Shown here piece by piece: positions 1-8,319 of a stretch of DNA of 64,000 nt (positions are counted from its first letter, which is position 1; each line of letters begins with the position of its first letter). Source of the stretch: Rhodomicrobium sp. R_RK_3 (lineage in GTDB: Bacteria > Pseudomonadota > Alphaproteobacteria > Rhizobiales > Rhodomicrobiaceae). The translations under genes and the position numbers were made by a program. Where the stretch lies: NCBI RefSeq assembly GCF_002198715.1, contig NZ_MWLK01000034.1:39182-103181 (forward strand). Reading direction: 5' to 3'. The notes beneath the pieces were generated by a model. It was given only the letters and a program-made list of their open reading frames with translations. It was not told where the DNA came from and searched no databases.

Positions 1-50
1 GCGGAAATATGATTGGGTCCCGGCTCGGCCTGACGGCCGTCCGGGACGAC
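1..50. repeat. Truncated copy of the 105-107 bp double-hairpin repeat (family 2)
   Basis: Bases 10-50 match the right half of the complete element at 62635-62740 almost base for base (GGGTCCCGGCTCGGCC followed by a hairpin ending in CCGGGACGAC). The left half lies outside the window. Similarity continues weakly to about base 90 (a CGATACGCAAA word is shared with the sequence after 62740), so the duplicated unit may be longer than the element core. Confidence 0.8.
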
Positions 51-92
51 GGGGAGAGGACCTTCGATACGCAAAGGTCTCGCGCGGCTAAG

Positions 93-132
93 GCATTACC
101 CCTCACCTAACCCTCTCCCCATGGGAGCGGGG
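93..132. repeat. CCCTCTCCC/GGGAG hairpin repeat (family 3)
   Basis: Contains CATTACCCCTCACC followed by CCCTCTCCCC-AT-GGGAGCGGGG, an imperfect hairpin. The same words recur at about ten other intergenic sites in this window. Confidence 0.7.
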
Positions 133-190
133 CTCGGCGGCGGATTGGGTTGGGGTCCGAATTGTGCCGTCCGGTTGATCCACTCAAGCC

Positions 191-628
191 TCAATGTCTG
201 GCAATCGCCTCGACCAGCTTGTTGGCGTGTTCGGCGAGCGCGGATTCATCGCCCTTGATGCCGGCAGGGCGCAGATCGACGCCGGCATGGCGCGGCAGGA
301 CGTGAATGTGGGTGTGGAAGATCACCTGACCGCCGGCCGCCTCGGAAAATTGCGAGATCGTGACGCCGTCCGCCTTGAACGCCTCCTTGCCGGCGCGCGC
401 CACTTTCTGCGCCACCACGATCAGATGCTGCAAATCCTCCGGCTTGGCGTCGAGGATGTTGCGCGACGGCGCCTTTGGGATCACCAGCGCATGGCCGTCC
501 GAGCGCGGCATGATGTCGAGGATGACGAGGCTCTTCTCGTCCTCATAGATCCGGTGGCAGGGCAGCTCGCCGCGCAGGATCTTTGCGAAGATATTACTGT
601 CGTCATAGGCGGGGGAATTTTCGGCCAT
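191..628 (-). CDS. HIT family (histidine triad) hydrolase
   Basis: A small cytosolic nucleotide-binding protein of the histidine-triad superfamily, whose members hydrolyse nucleoside phosphoramidates or dinucleotides. At 145 residues it has the usual single-domain length. The triad HTHIH lies at residues 105-109, followed by VLPR, and the N-terminal IFAKILRGELP segment is typical of the Hint-like branch. The start is an ATG. It is the last gene of a leftward run (RidA-like, GDPD, FemAB-like, HIT), 59 bp beyond the FemAB-like stop codon, so co-transcription is likely but not proven. The natural substrate cannot be read from the sequence. Confidence 0.93.
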   Translation of the reverse strand: MAENSPAYDDSNIFAKILRGELPCHRIYEDEKSLVILDIMPRSDGHALVIPKAPSRNILDAKPEDLQHLIVVAQKVARAGKEAFKADGVTISQFSEAAGGQVIFHTHIHVLPRHAGVDLRPAGIKGDESALAEHANKLVEAIARH

Positions 629-687
629 CGGAGCGCATCCCTAAATCATCCGTTTGGCCGAACGGTACGGGCGAGCGGGAGCGACGG

Positions 688-1875
688 TCAAGCCTCACCG
701 TCCTCGGCCTCGGACTTCTTGAACGGCCCGAGCTCCGTCAGCATCCGCGCCTGTTCGGCGACGGCGCAGCGCTCCTGCTCCAGATAGGCGGCGACGGCGC
801 GGCTCAGCCCCGGATGGGCGAGGTAATGCAGGCTGTAGGTCGTCTGCGGGAGATAGCCGCGGGCCAGCTTGTGCTCGCCTTGCGCGCCGGCCTCGACCCG
901 GCCGAGCCCATGCGCGATGGCGTAGTCGATGGCCTGGTAATAGCAGGTCTCGAAATGCAGGAACGGATGGTGCTCGATGGCGCCCCAATAGCGGCCATAC
1001 AGCGTGTCGCCGCCGATGATGTTGAGCGCGCCGGCGATGTAGCGGCCCTCACGCTTGCACATGATGAGCAGGATGCGCTCCGGCATCGAAGCGCCGATCA
1101 TGCCGAAGAAGCGGCGGTTGAGATAGGGATTGCCCCATTTCCGGCTGCCGGTGTCCTGGTAGAATTCGTAGAAGGCGTCCCAATGCGCCTCGGTGATGCC
1201 GGCGCCGGTGATGTGCTCGATGGTGATGCCGTCGGCAACGGCCTCACGGCGCTCCTTCTTCAGCGCCTTGCGCTTGCGGGAGGCGAGTTCGCCGAGGAAA
1301 TCGTCAAAACTGCCAAAGCCATGGTTGACCCAGTGGAATTGCTGATCCGTGCGCTGGAGCACGCGGCTGGAGGCATGGCGCTGCCACTCGTCCTCCGGCA
1401 GGAAGGTGATGTGAAGCGAAGACGCCCCATGCCGCTTGACCAGTTCGACCGCACCATTCATCAGCGCCGTCTCGATGGCCTCGGCATTCTCATGCGCGCC
1501 GGTCAGCAGGCGCTCGCCGGTGACAGGGGTGAACGGCACGCAGCTTTGCAGCTTGGGATAATAAGTGCCGCCTGCGCGCTCATAGGCATCCGCCCAGCCA
1601 TGGTCGAAGACATATTCGCCCTGGCTGTGCGATTTCAGGTAAAGCGGCATGGCGCCGAGCAACCCGCCATCCCAATCCTCGATCACCAGATGCTGCGGCA
1701 GCCAGCCGGTGCGCCGCGAGACGCAGCCGCTCGCTTCGAGCGCATGCAGGAAGGCGTGTGACAGGAACGGATTGTAGCGGGCAGGATCGGAATTGGCGCA
1801 GGCGTCCCAGATCTCGGGCGCGATCTGGCCGATGCCATCCTTGACCCGGATGATGATCTCGCGTTCCGTATTCAT
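688..1875 (-). CDS. FemAB-like / GNAT-fold peptidoglycan-biosynthesis-type protein (DUF482, PF04339)
   Basis: About 395 residues. The sequence matches the FemAB_like (DUF482) family of acyl/aminoacyl-transferase fold proteins common in Proteobacteria: an early PFLSHAFLHALE segment, then GWLPQHLV, and the characteristic AGGTYYPKLQSCVPFTPV stretch around residue 100, with a GNAT-type core (LYGRYWGA, FETCYYQAIDYAI) in the second half. No function has been proven for most members; a role in cell-envelope or amino-acid-linked acyl transfer is usually assumed. I chose ATG at 1875; an in-frame TTG two codons upstream is the alternative. It sits 12 bp after the GDPD stop codon in the same leftward run. 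Confidence 0.85.
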   Translation of the reverse strand: MNTEREIIIRVKDGIGQIAPEIWDACANSDPARYNPFLSHAFLHALEASGCVSRRTGWLPQHLVIEDWDGGLLGAMPLYLKSHSQGEYVFDHGWADAYERAGGTYYPKLQSCVPFTPVTGERLLTGAHENAEAIETALMNGAVELVKRHGASSLHITFLPEDEWQRHASSRVLQRTDQQFHWVNHGFGSFDDFLGELASRKRKALKKERREAVADGITIEHITGAGITEAHWDAFYEFYQDTGSRKWGNPYLNRRFFGMIGASMPERILLIMCKREGRYIAGALNIIGGDTLYGRYWGAIEHHPFLHFETCYYQAIDYAIAHGLGRVEAGAQGEHKLARGYLPQTTYSLHYLAHPGLSRAVAAYLEQERCAVAEQARMLTELGPFKKSEAEDGEA

Positions 1876-1887
1876 CGACAAAGTCCG

Positions 1888-2652
1888 CTAATCGTCTTGC
1901 CCTGCCATCTCGCGCGGCGATGGACGAAACCCTTCAAAGATCATGCCATCGGCGAAGTGCGCCGCCTTGCGCCGGTCCTCGGCGGTCCGGACCGTCCAGG
2001 TGATGATCGGCAAATCCGGATGACGGCGTCGGAGCGCCGGCCCCATGGCGGCAAGCCCGTTCACTTCATAGGTCAGAAAATCGGGTTTGATGGCGTCGAT
2101 GTCCAGCATGTGCGTCAAGCGGAAGCGGGCGCTTGGCGGGACGCCCGGCGGCAGATGCGTGAACCGCATGGCAGAGAGGCCGCGCGGCACGCCCGGGGCG
2201 AGGCGGCGCATGGCGATCATGCTGCCCGGATCGAAGGACATTACGCAGGCGGGGCCGGTGTAGCGCGCCAGTTGCTCGGCGATTTTGGCCTCCAGCGTGC
2301 GGTCGGCGCCGCCGGGGCTTTTGATCTCCAGATAGAGCGCGGCACGTCCCGCAACCAGCTCCAGCAGCTCGGCGAGCGTCAGGATACGGGCATCGGTGCC
2401 CTTCATGCGAATGCGGGCGAGCGCGTCCGGCGTCAGCGCCGCGACCGGGCCTTCGGCCTCCGTCAGCCGCTCCAGCGTCTCGTCATGGAAGACGACCGGC
2501 TCGCCGCCGGCCGCCGCCTGGAGATCCGTCTCGATCGCATAGCCGCCACGGATCGCGGCGAGGAAGGCCGCGCCGGTATTCTCGATCACGCCGCGCCTGA
2601 CATCGTGAAGGCCGCGATGGGCGATGGGCCGGATCGGTTCGGACACTCCCAT
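1888..2652 (-). CDS. Glycerophosphodiester phosphodiesterase family protein
   Basis: A 254-residue GDPD TIM-barrel enzyme that would hydrolyse glycerophosphodiesters to sn-glycerol 3-phosphate and an alcohol. The catalytic signature is visible: HRGLHD at residues 13-18, the metal-binding ETDLQ around residue 38, and FHDETLERLT around residue 55; EIKSPG supplies the later acidic ligand. No signal peptide is seen, so it is probably cytosolic and may recycle phospholipid head groups. ATG start; only 6 bp separate it from the upstream RidA-like gene, implying one transcript. Confidence 0.93.
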   Translation of the reverse strand: MGVSEPIRPIAHRGLHDVRRGVIENTGAAFLAAIRGGYAIETDLQAAAGGEPVVFHDETLERLTEAEGPVAALTPDALARIRMKGTDARILTLAELLELVAGRAALYLEIKSPGGADRTLEAKIAEQLARYTGPACVMSFDPGSMIAMRRLAPGVPRGLSAMRFTHLPPGVPPSARFRLTHMLDIDAIKPDFLTYEVNGLAAMGPALRRRHPDLPIITWTVRTAEDRRKAAHFADGMIFEGFRPSPREMAGQDD

Positions 2653-2658
2653 GCTGCC

Positions 2659-3123
2659 TCAGTTCACGGCCAGGACGGCATCGACCTCGACGGCGAAGCC
2701 GAAGGGCAGGCTGGCCATGCCGACCGCCGCGCGCGCATGGCGTCCGCGATCGCCGAACACGGCGACCATCAGGTCGGAGGCGCCGTTGATGACCTGCGGG
2801 TGGTCGACGAAATCGGGCGTCGAATTGACGAAGCCGGTCAGCTTGAGCACCTGCCCGACCCGCTCCAGCGAGCCAAGTGCCGTCTTGATCTGCGCGAGCA
2901 GGTTCAAGCAGGCGGCTTCGGCCGCTTTCTGGCCCTCCGCGATGGACAGATTTTCGCCAAGCCGGCCCTTTATGCCGTTGCCATCGGCGGCCCGCGAAAC
3001 CTGCCCGGCCATGAACAGCAGACCGTTCGACAGGCAGAAAGGCACGTAGTTGGCGGCCGGGGCCGGGGCGTCCGGCAAGGTCAAACCGAGTGCGGCAAGC
3101 CGGGCTTCGCAGTCATCCGCCAT
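2659..3123 (-). CDS. RidA family (YjgF/YER057c/UK114) protein
   Basis: 154 residues of the RidA superfamily, whose archetype deaminates reactive enamine/imine intermediates from PLP enzymes. Family landmarks are LLFMAGQVSR (about residue 35), the central LVxxTGFVNSTPDF-like strand region, and the C-terminal RAAVGMASLPFGFAVEVDA segment in which the RidA arginine normally contacts the substrate carboxylate. The length is slightly above the 130-residue archetype, fitting a divergent subgroup, so imine deaminase activity should not be assumed. First gene of the leftward RidA-GDPD-FemAB-HIT run. Confidence 0.88.
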   Translation of the reverse strand: MADDCEARLAALGLTLPDAPAPAANYVPFCLSNGLLFMAGQVSRAADGNGIKGRLGENLSIAEGQKAAEAACLNLLAQIKTALGSLERVGQVLKLTGFVNSTPDFVDHPQVINGASDLMVAVFGDRGRHARAAVGMASLPFGFAVEVDAVLAVN

Positions 3124-3327
3124 GCTTCAGATCCTCCAAAATATTGCGCTTCTCGTATTTAGCAGCCGGCCCGGCCGAAACAAAGCGCGGCGGAACGGTT
3201 TCGGCAATGGCAACGGTTTACGTTGTTTAGAAAGGATATTGCCATTTCCAGCGCGATGAGTTGTCCTAAAGGAGAGAGCATATTGCAGCGCGGCATAATC
3301 GACAGGGCACGGGGCCGATGGGTGGTC

Positions 3328-4209
3328 ATGAATAGACATGTTTTGAGGGCGCTTGTTCTGGCTCTGGCCATCTTCCCCGCGGCGCGCATCGCCGAGGCGC
3401 TGCCGCAGGGCGCAGCCATCGATCTGGTGCCGCATCGCGCGATTTACGACATGACATTGAAGAAGGCCGTCGCGGGCTCGAACGTCTCGGAAATCCGGGG
3501 CAGGCTGGTGTTCGATTTCGCGGGCTCGGCCTGCGACGGCTATTCGCTCAAATCGCGCCTCGTCACCGAGCTGATCGACCGCGAGGGCAACGCCACCGTC
3601 ACCGATCTGCGCTCGACCACCTGGGAACAGGCCGATGGCGGCAAATTCCGTTTCAACAGCGCGCAATATGTCGACCAGCGGCTGAGCGAGCGGCTGGAGG
3701 GAAGCGCCGCGCGGCGCAAGGCCAATGAGGCGATCGACGTCACCATCGACAAGCCGCAGCGTCAGGCGCTGAACTTCCGGGGCACGCCGCTTTTCCCGAC
3801 CCAGCACTCGCTCGCCATCCTCGAAGCCGCGCAGCAGGGCACGAACATGGTCCAGGCCGACATTTACGACGGCTCGGAGAAGGGCAACAAGCTGCTCTCC
3901 ACCACCACCGTGATCGGCCGGCCGTCGCTGCCGGGACCGCGCGCGCATCCGGCCGGCATGAAGAATTTCGAGCGCCTGGACGAGTTGGTCTCCTGGCCGG
4001 TCTCGATCAGCTATTACGAGACGCCCGCCGAGGCCAATCGGGACGAAGGCTTGCCGACCTATGAGCTGTCCTTCCGGCTGTTCGCGAATGGAGTCAGCCG
4101 CGATCTGCTGATCGACTACGGCAATTTCTCCATCCATGGCGAGCTGAGCCGCATCGACTTCTATCCTCCGGCGGCCTGTCCGGGGCCGGCTGCGGTGAAG
4201 AAGAAATAG
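3328..4209 (+). CDS. eipB: Cell-envelope integrity protein EipB (DUF1849)
   Basis: About 293 residues after choosing ATG 3328, which gives a clean signal peptide (a basic MNRHVLR followed by a hydrophobic stretch and an AEA cleavage region); in-frame starts upstream would bury this. The mature protein begins with the family's LVPHRAIYDM motif. The Brucella homologue EipB is a periplasmic spiral beta-barrel protein needed for envelope integrity and stabilised by a disulfide; the two cysteines expected for that bond are present here, in SACDGY and near the C-terminus in PPAACPGP. It is encoded alone, convergent with the ROK kinase gene 13 bp away. Confidence 0.9.
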   Translation: MNRHVLRALVLALAIFPAARIAEALPQGAAIDLVPHRAIYDMTLKKAVAGSNVSEIRGRLVFDFAGSACDGYSLKSRLVTELIDREGNATVTDLRSTTWEQADGGKFRFNSAQYVDQRLSERLEGSAARRKANEAIDVTIDKPQRQALNFRGTPLFPTQHSLAILEAAQQGTNMVQADIYDGSEKGNKLLSTTTVIGRPSLPGPRAHPAGMKNFERLDELVSWPVSISYYETPAEANRDEGLPTYELSFRLFANGVSRDLLIDYGNFSIHGELSRIDFYPPAACPGPAAVKKK

Positions 4210-4222
4210 CCTTCCCGGCCGC

Positions 4223-5161
4223 TTAGTCCGCATCCCACAGGCGCGCGGCCCCACGGCCGCCGCTGGCGTCGCCATGTTTCGGCGGGCGGATGGCCACGTC
4301 GCGGTCGTCGGCGAAGATGAAGGGGCGCATCAGCGGCGGCAGATCCGTGTAGAGATGCGCCAGCCGCGACAGGCCGCCGCCGAGCACGATCACCTCCGGG
4401 TCGAAGATGTTCACCACCATGGCGAGGCCACGGGCGACCCGCGATGCGTGCCGGGCGAGCGCCGCGTTCGCGACGGCATCGCCTTCATCCGCGCGGGCGG
4501 CAATATCCTCGCCGGTCGCAGCGCGCGCCGCATCGCCCCCGCCCGCCAGAAAATCGCGATGCAATGCGGGGCCGGAGATCCAGGTCTCCATGCAGCCGCG
4601 CAGACCGCACCAGCACTCAGGTCCCGGGATCTCCGACGGCTCCGCCCAGGGCAGCGGGTTGTGGCCCCACTCGCCCGCATTGCCGCGCGGTCCATCGATC
4701 AGCCGGCCCCTATAGACCAGCCCGCCGCCGCAGCCGGTTCCGATGATGACGCCGAACACCGAGCGCGCGCCCTTCCCCGCGCCATCCGCCGCCTCCGAAA
4801 GTGCCAGGCAATTGGCGTCATTGGCGAAGCGTACCGGCCGTCCGAGCACCCCGGCCAGATCGGCATCGAGCGCGCGGCCGTTCAGCCAGGTCGAATTGGC
4901 GTTCTGCACCCGCCCGCTCACCGGCGAGAGCGACCCTGGCATCGCCACGCCGACGCTCGCCAGCCCCGCGCAATCCAGATGTTGTTCTGCTTCCGCGACA
5001 AGGTCGGCGATCAATGCGAGGCTGGCTTCGTAATCGCCGCGCGGCGTGGGGCGGCGGCGGGCGAAAAGCTCGGCATCGGCATCGCCGAGCGCGGTGATGG
5101 CGATCTTGGTGCCGCCGAGATCGACGCCGATACGGGCGCGCGCCGCCATCGTCAGCCCCAT
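4223..5161 (-). CDS. ROK family sugar kinase (fructokinase / N-acetylhexosamine kinase type)
   Basis: 312 residues with an N-terminal phosphate-binding loop GVDLGGTKI, the catalytic region NDANCLALSEA around residue 115, and the ROK zinc motif CWCGLRGCME around residue 185. These identify an ATP-dependent sugar kinase of the ROK family; with no neighbouring transporter the sugar cannot be named. The start is either ATG 5161, overlapping the DUF3572 stop by 10 bp, or ATG 5149 (MAARARIG), leaving a 2-bp gap. Both arrangements imply translational coupling with the upstream DUF3572 gene. Confidence 0.92.
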   Translation of the reverse strand: MGLTMAARARIGVDLGGTKIAITALGDADAELFARRRPTPRGDYEASLALIADLVAEAEQHLDCAGLASVGVAMPGSLSPVSGRVQNANSTWLNGRALDADLAGVLGRPVRFANDANCLALSEAADGAGKGARSVFGVIIGTGCGGGLVYRGRLIDGPRGNAGEWGHNPLPWAEPSEIPGPECWCGLRGCMETWISGPALHRDFLAGGGDAARAATGEDIAARADEGDAVANAALARHASRVARGLAMVVNIFDPEVIVLGGGLSRLAHLYTDLPPLMRPFIFADDRDVAIRPPKHGDASGGRGAARLWDAD

Positions 5162-5460
5162 TCGGCGGCGGGATCGGGCGCAAGCTCGGCGCGGGCGGCG
5201 GCGAGGGAGGTCGGATCGATGCCGCTATGGCCGGCAAAGACCAGCAGCAGGGATTCGTCGTTCATGAGGAACTCGAGCACCCCGGCCAGGAATTCCGGCG
5301 AGCCGGCCTCGGCGCGGATGCTGGCGAGGTCGGTGCCGGTCGCGCCGAGGAACTGCACGAAGCGTGTCTCGTCGGCGGCGAGAAAGGTCAGCGCCTCGAT
5401 GGCGAGCTGCTCGGCGTCCTCGCGGCTGATGCGCCGGCGCTTGTTCGAGAATGGGTCCAT
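5152..5460 (-). CDS. DUF3572 family protein
   Basis: A 102-residue alpha-helical protein matching DUF3572, a family nearly confined to Alphaproteobacteria and often encoded beside divK. The core EALTFLAADETRFVQFL and the later FLAGVLEFLMNDESLLLVF are the recognisable parts. The function is unknown. ATG start. It is divergent from divK with a 187-bp spacer and is followed by the ROK kinase. Confidence 0.85.
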   Translation of the reverse strand: MDPFSNKRRRISREDAEQLAIEALTFLAADETRFVQFLGATGTDLASIRAEAGSPEFLAGVLEFLMNDESLLLVFAGHSGIDPTSLAAARAELAPDPAAEWG

Positions 5461-5647
5461 GGCGACGGATTTTAACGCATTCCCACCAGATTCACATTAG
5501 GTCGCGGCGCCGGGTTAGGCTTTTGTTACCAGATTGACGTGTAAAGATGGGCGAAATCCAGCATACTGAAACCATTCACGAGTCATGATGTATTCTCAAT
5601 GTGAATTTGAGTTTCCACGCTCGTCCAACCGGGCCAGAAGCGGCACG

Positions 5648-6028
5648 ATGTCCAAAACAGTTCTCATCGTCGAAGACAACGAGCTGAACATGAAGCTGTT
5701 TCGTGATCTGCTCGAGGCTCACGGCTATCAGACGCTGCAGACACGCAATGGCATCGAGGCCCTCTCGCTCGCCCGCGAGCACCTGCCCGACCTGATCCTG
5801 ATGGACATCCAACTGCCGGAAGTGTCCGGGCTCGACGTGACCAAATGGCTGAAGGAAGACGACCAGCTTCGCCATATCCCCGTCATCGCCGTCACCGCCT
5901 TCGCCATGAAGGGCGACGAGGAGCGCATCCGGGAAGGCGGCTGCGAGGCCTATATTTCGAAGCCGATCACCGTTTCGATGTTCCTGGACACCATCCGCCA
6001 ATTCATCGGCGGCAGTGAACTGCGTTAA
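5648..6028 (+). CDS. divK: Single-domain response regulator DivK (cell-cycle / polarity)
   Basis: 126 residues, a lone receiver domain. [14 protein letters not shown] at the N-terminus, the phosphoacceptor Asp in [11 protein letters not shown] (Asp53), and [17 protein letters not shown] plus YISKPI at the C-terminus are nearly invariant in alphaproteobacterial DivK. DivK relays phosphate from DivJ/PleC to control CtrA activity. I chose ATG 5648 because homologues start [12 protein letters not shown]; an ATG at 5585 would add 21 unmatched residues. Two GANTC (CcrM methylation) sites, GATTC at 5489 and GAGTC at 5580, lie in the upstream region. In related genomes the diguanylate cyclase gene pleD normally follows; here it does not. 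Confidence 0.95.
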   Translation: MSKTVLIVEDNELNMKLFRDLLEAHGYQTLQTRNGIEALSLAREHLPDLILMDIQLPEVSGLDVTKWLKEDDQLRHIPVIAVTAFAMKGDEERIREGGCEAYISKPITVSMFLDTIRQFIGGSELR

Positions 6029-6596
6029 GAATTATCGAGGATTTGGACGGCCGACGGATGCGGCGGAATGACGCGTGCGCGGCTCATTCCTGCGTTTAGG
6101 CAATTTACCTTATCTGCAATTCTTGTTTGTGTTTTTTATCGTCAGACGGCTTAATAGTGTTGTGGCTGGCCATCGGCGAAAGAGATTTCGACCCACAAAA
6201 GCGCCTCAGAGGCGATTTTCCCCGGTGGCTGGGACGGCGAGAGCGCGGTGTGACGGGGAGTTAACTTGCAATTCGAGCGCTTTTTCGCTTAATGATTGAA
6301 TGAATTAGAGTTCCCTGCGGTTCGCTCAGGTCCGCCGCATCTCCTGGGTCCGTAGGGTTCGGCCGGCAAAGATGGTTTGAGTGGCCTCCTCGTTACTGCC
6401 ATCGCTGTCGGCCAACAAGTCTGTGGCCAATGCCCTCTTTGGTCTAGGCTTGCGGACCAGCCCCGTTGCTCATGTCGGATTTACCCCGCTGCCGATAGGG
6501 CGCGGGGCTGGTCACTTTCCCCGCTTCAATCCAACATCTCAGATGAACGTTCGATGATCGGCCAAGGCCGGCGGCGCCCGCATGGGGCGCCTCGCC
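6029..6596. other. Gene-free gap between divK and rpmG (usual site of pleD)
   Basis: 568 bp without a convincing reading frame; six-frame translations show nothing resembling the receiver or GGDEF domains of PleD. The first 270 bp are AT-richer than the surroundings. The second half has several inverted repeats, including an 11-bp perfect one at 6455/6503 and a GATGG/CCATC pairing flanked by GGCCG/CGGCC near 6365-6415, so it could encode a structured RNA. Confidence 0.6.
6455..6513. ncRNA. Candidate structured RNA or regulatory hairpin
   Basis: GACCAGCCCCG at 6455-6465 is exactly complementary to CGGGGCTGGTC at 6503-6513, enclosing a 37-nt loop that itself contains pairing segments (ACCCCGCTGCC). 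No coding frame covers it. I cannot assign it to a known RNA family, and the strand is undetermined. Confidence 0.3.
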
Positions 6597-6764
6597 TTAT
6601 TTGATCTTGGCTTCCTTGAACTCGACATGCTTGCGCACGACCGGATCGTATTTCTTCAGCGCCAGCTTCTCGGTCATGTTGCGCGGATTTTTCTTCGTCA
6701 CGTAATAGAAGCCCGTGCCAGCCGAGCTGACGAGCTTGATCTTTTGGGTTACGGGCTTAGCCAT
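6597..6764 (-). CDS. rpmG: 50S ribosomal protein bL33
   Basis: A 55-residue basic protein read directly from the complement: it starts [19 protein letters not shown], continues with [10 protein letters not shown] and ends FKEAKIK. This is the standard cysteine-free bL33 of Alphaproteobacteria, a structural component of the large ribosomal subunit near the E site. Length and termini match the family, and the position between divK and a Nudix gene is the conserved rhizobial order. A GC-rich hairpin (GGCGCC...GGCGCC, 6572-6592) follows the stop codon but lacks a U-run. Confidence 0.96.
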   Translation of the reverse strand: MAKPVTQKIKLVSSAGTGFYYVTKKNPRNMTEKLALKKYDPVVRKHVEFKEAKIK

Positions 6765-6853
6765 CGCATTACATTCCTAATGGGTCGCGGAAAGCGACGA
6801 ATTCGAGTTCGCAACTTACCGTGCTTCGGTCTTGTGTCAAGGGTTTGCGCGGG

Positions 6854-7582
6854 TCAGAGCAGCTTGCGGTGAAAACAGGCGCCGCGGGCGAAATAGAACG
6901 GCACCGGCGCGTCCGGATCGCCGATGCGGCCGGCATTGATGCGGTGCTCCAGGTCTTCCAGGATGATGCGGGTAATCGAGGGCAAATCCAGCTCGCGAGC
7001 CTCGGCGAGCGTGAGCCATTTCACCGCGACGAACTCGCCGTCGATGATGTCGGTATTGCCGGTGATCTCGTCGGCCGAGACGACGAAGAACCGGGTGTCG
7101 AAGCGCCGGGGGCGGCGGGACGGCGTGATGGCGCGGGCAAGCAGCGTGAAGCCGCCGAAATGCGGCACGCCGCGCCCGGCGTCCGTGGTCCTGGCTCCCG
7201 CGCCGATGATGATGCCGGTCTCCTCCTGCGTCTCGCGCAGCGCCGCATGGGCGAGCGCATAGGCGCGCTGCGGATGGGCGGTGCCCTTGAGGCCGCGCAA
7301 CAGTTTCGACCGCATCGGCGCCGGCATGGTGCTGCCGATGGTCGCCAGATAGTCGCGCGCCTCGACGCGCCCGCCGGGGAAGACGAATTTGCCGGGCATG
7401 AATTTCAGCCCGAACTGGCGCTGGCCCATCAGCACTCTCGGCTCGGCGCCGGAGAGATCGAGCACGAGCAGGGTCGCGGCGTCGCGCGGATGCGAATTGG
7501 GATAGCTGCCGGTGTCGGTTCCCGAGCCGCGAAGGCGCTGCATATGGGCGTTGTTCGAGGGAAACAGCTCGTCAGAGTGCAT
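6854..7582 (-). CDS. Nudix hydrolase
   Basis: 242 residues. The Nudix box is present but split: GKFVFPGGRVE around residue 70 and, after an insertion of roughly 40 residues, AALRETQEETGI, whose RExxEE glutamates bind the catalytic metal. The insertion is typical of the larger Nudix proteins encoded between rpmG and DUF983 in rhizobia. A nucleoside-diphosphate-linked substrate is likely but unspecified. ATG start at 7582; the DUF983 gene ends 19 bp upstream, so the two are probably co-transcribed leftwards. Confidence 0.9.
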   Translation of the reverse strand: MHSDELFPSNNAHMQRLRGSGTDTGSYPNSHPRDAATLLVLDLSGAEPRVLMGQRQFGLKFMPGKFVFPGGRVEARDYLATIGSTMPAPMRSKLLRGLKGTAHPQRAYALAHAALRETQEETGIIIGAGARTTDAGRGVPHFGGFTLLARAITPSRRPRRFDTRFFVVSADEITGNTDIIDGEFVAVKWLTLAEARELDLPSITRIILEDLEHRINAGRIGDPDAPVPFYFARGACFHRKLL

Positions 7583-7601
7583 GGCGACCTAATCCCAAGT
7601 G

Positions 7602-8036
7602 TCAGCCCCTGGCGAGTTCGGCCTCATCCGGGGAATCGGGGTCGAAGCCGTGCATGTAGAGCGCCCATTGCAAGCCGACGATCGCGCCCTTGACCACCGG
7701 CAGCAGCGCCATGCAGAGCAGGATGGTGACAGGGATCCAGATCAGCGCGTGCACCCAGAGCGCCGGGTGATAAGCGACCTCGAAGGCCAAGAGCACCGGC
7801 ACCAGCAGATGGCCGGCGATGAAAATGGTGAAATAGGGCGGCGCGTCGTCGGCGCGCTGATGGAACAGCGCCTCGCCGCAGGCCGGGCAGTGGTCCGCGA
7901 CCTTGAGATAGCGCCGGAACAAATGACCTTCGCCGCAAGCGGGGCAGCGCCCGAGCGCGCCGCGCAGCATGGCCGGGAAGACGGCGCGCGGTGTCTTGGC
8001 GGCGTGGATCGCGCCCACGGAAGCTTTAGTGTTCAT
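7602..8036 (-). CDS. DUF983 family zinc-ribbon membrane protein
   Basis: 144 residues from ATG 8036 (an ATG three codons upstream is also possible). The N-terminal part has LRGALGRCPACGEG and, 20 residues later, DHCPACGEALF, a four-cysteine zinc ribbon; two hydrophobic helices follow (FTIFIAGHLLVPVLLAF and ALIWIPVTILLCMALLPVV). This is DUF983, a small inner-membrane family of unknown role, in its usual alphaproteobacterial place between rnr and the Nudix gene. An inverted-repeat element lies between it and rnr. Confidence 0.9.
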   Translation of the reverse strand: MNTKASVGAIHAAKTPRAVFPAMLRGALGRCPACGEGHLFRRYLKVADHCPACGEALFHQRADDAPPYFTIFIAGHLLVPVLLAFEVAYHPALWVHALIWIPVTILLCMALLPVVKGAIVGLQWALYMHGFDPDSPDEAELARG

Positions 8037-8181
8037 TGTGTGCATGCCCAAAAGATAGACTGATCCCCACCCGATTGAAATGGTTATGTCCCGACCGGGA
8101 CACAATGCGGCGGAAAGCCCCTTGGCAGCGGATACCTTGCTCATTCGGGACAGGGATTGGATCGCTCACCACACCCTCAGA

Positions 8182-8292
8182 CGACATCCCCGCGAAGGCG
8201 GGGCCCCCAGTAAAGGGCAATCTTCGCCGCGAGACTGTGCCTCAAACGCGAATACTGCGGCGTACTAGATCCCCGCCTTCGCGGGGATTTCG
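8182..8292. repeat. 111-bp inverted-repeat element, copy 1 (family 1)
   Basis: The ends are CGACATCCCCGCGAAGGCGG and its near reverse complement CCGCCTTCGCGGGGATTTCG. The right inner edge carries the CTGCGGCGTACT word shared by the other copies at 24630, 55123 and 60083. It sits in the 283-bp spacer between the DUF983 start and the rnr stop. Confidence 0.88.
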
Positions 8293-8319
8293 CAGAAGAG
8301 CGATATGATCTTGCCGATG

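Noticed and set aside
3127-4275. 382-codon minus-strand frame opposite eipB
   Set aside because: No domain, biased composition, and it would overlap both eipB and the ROK kinase gene end.
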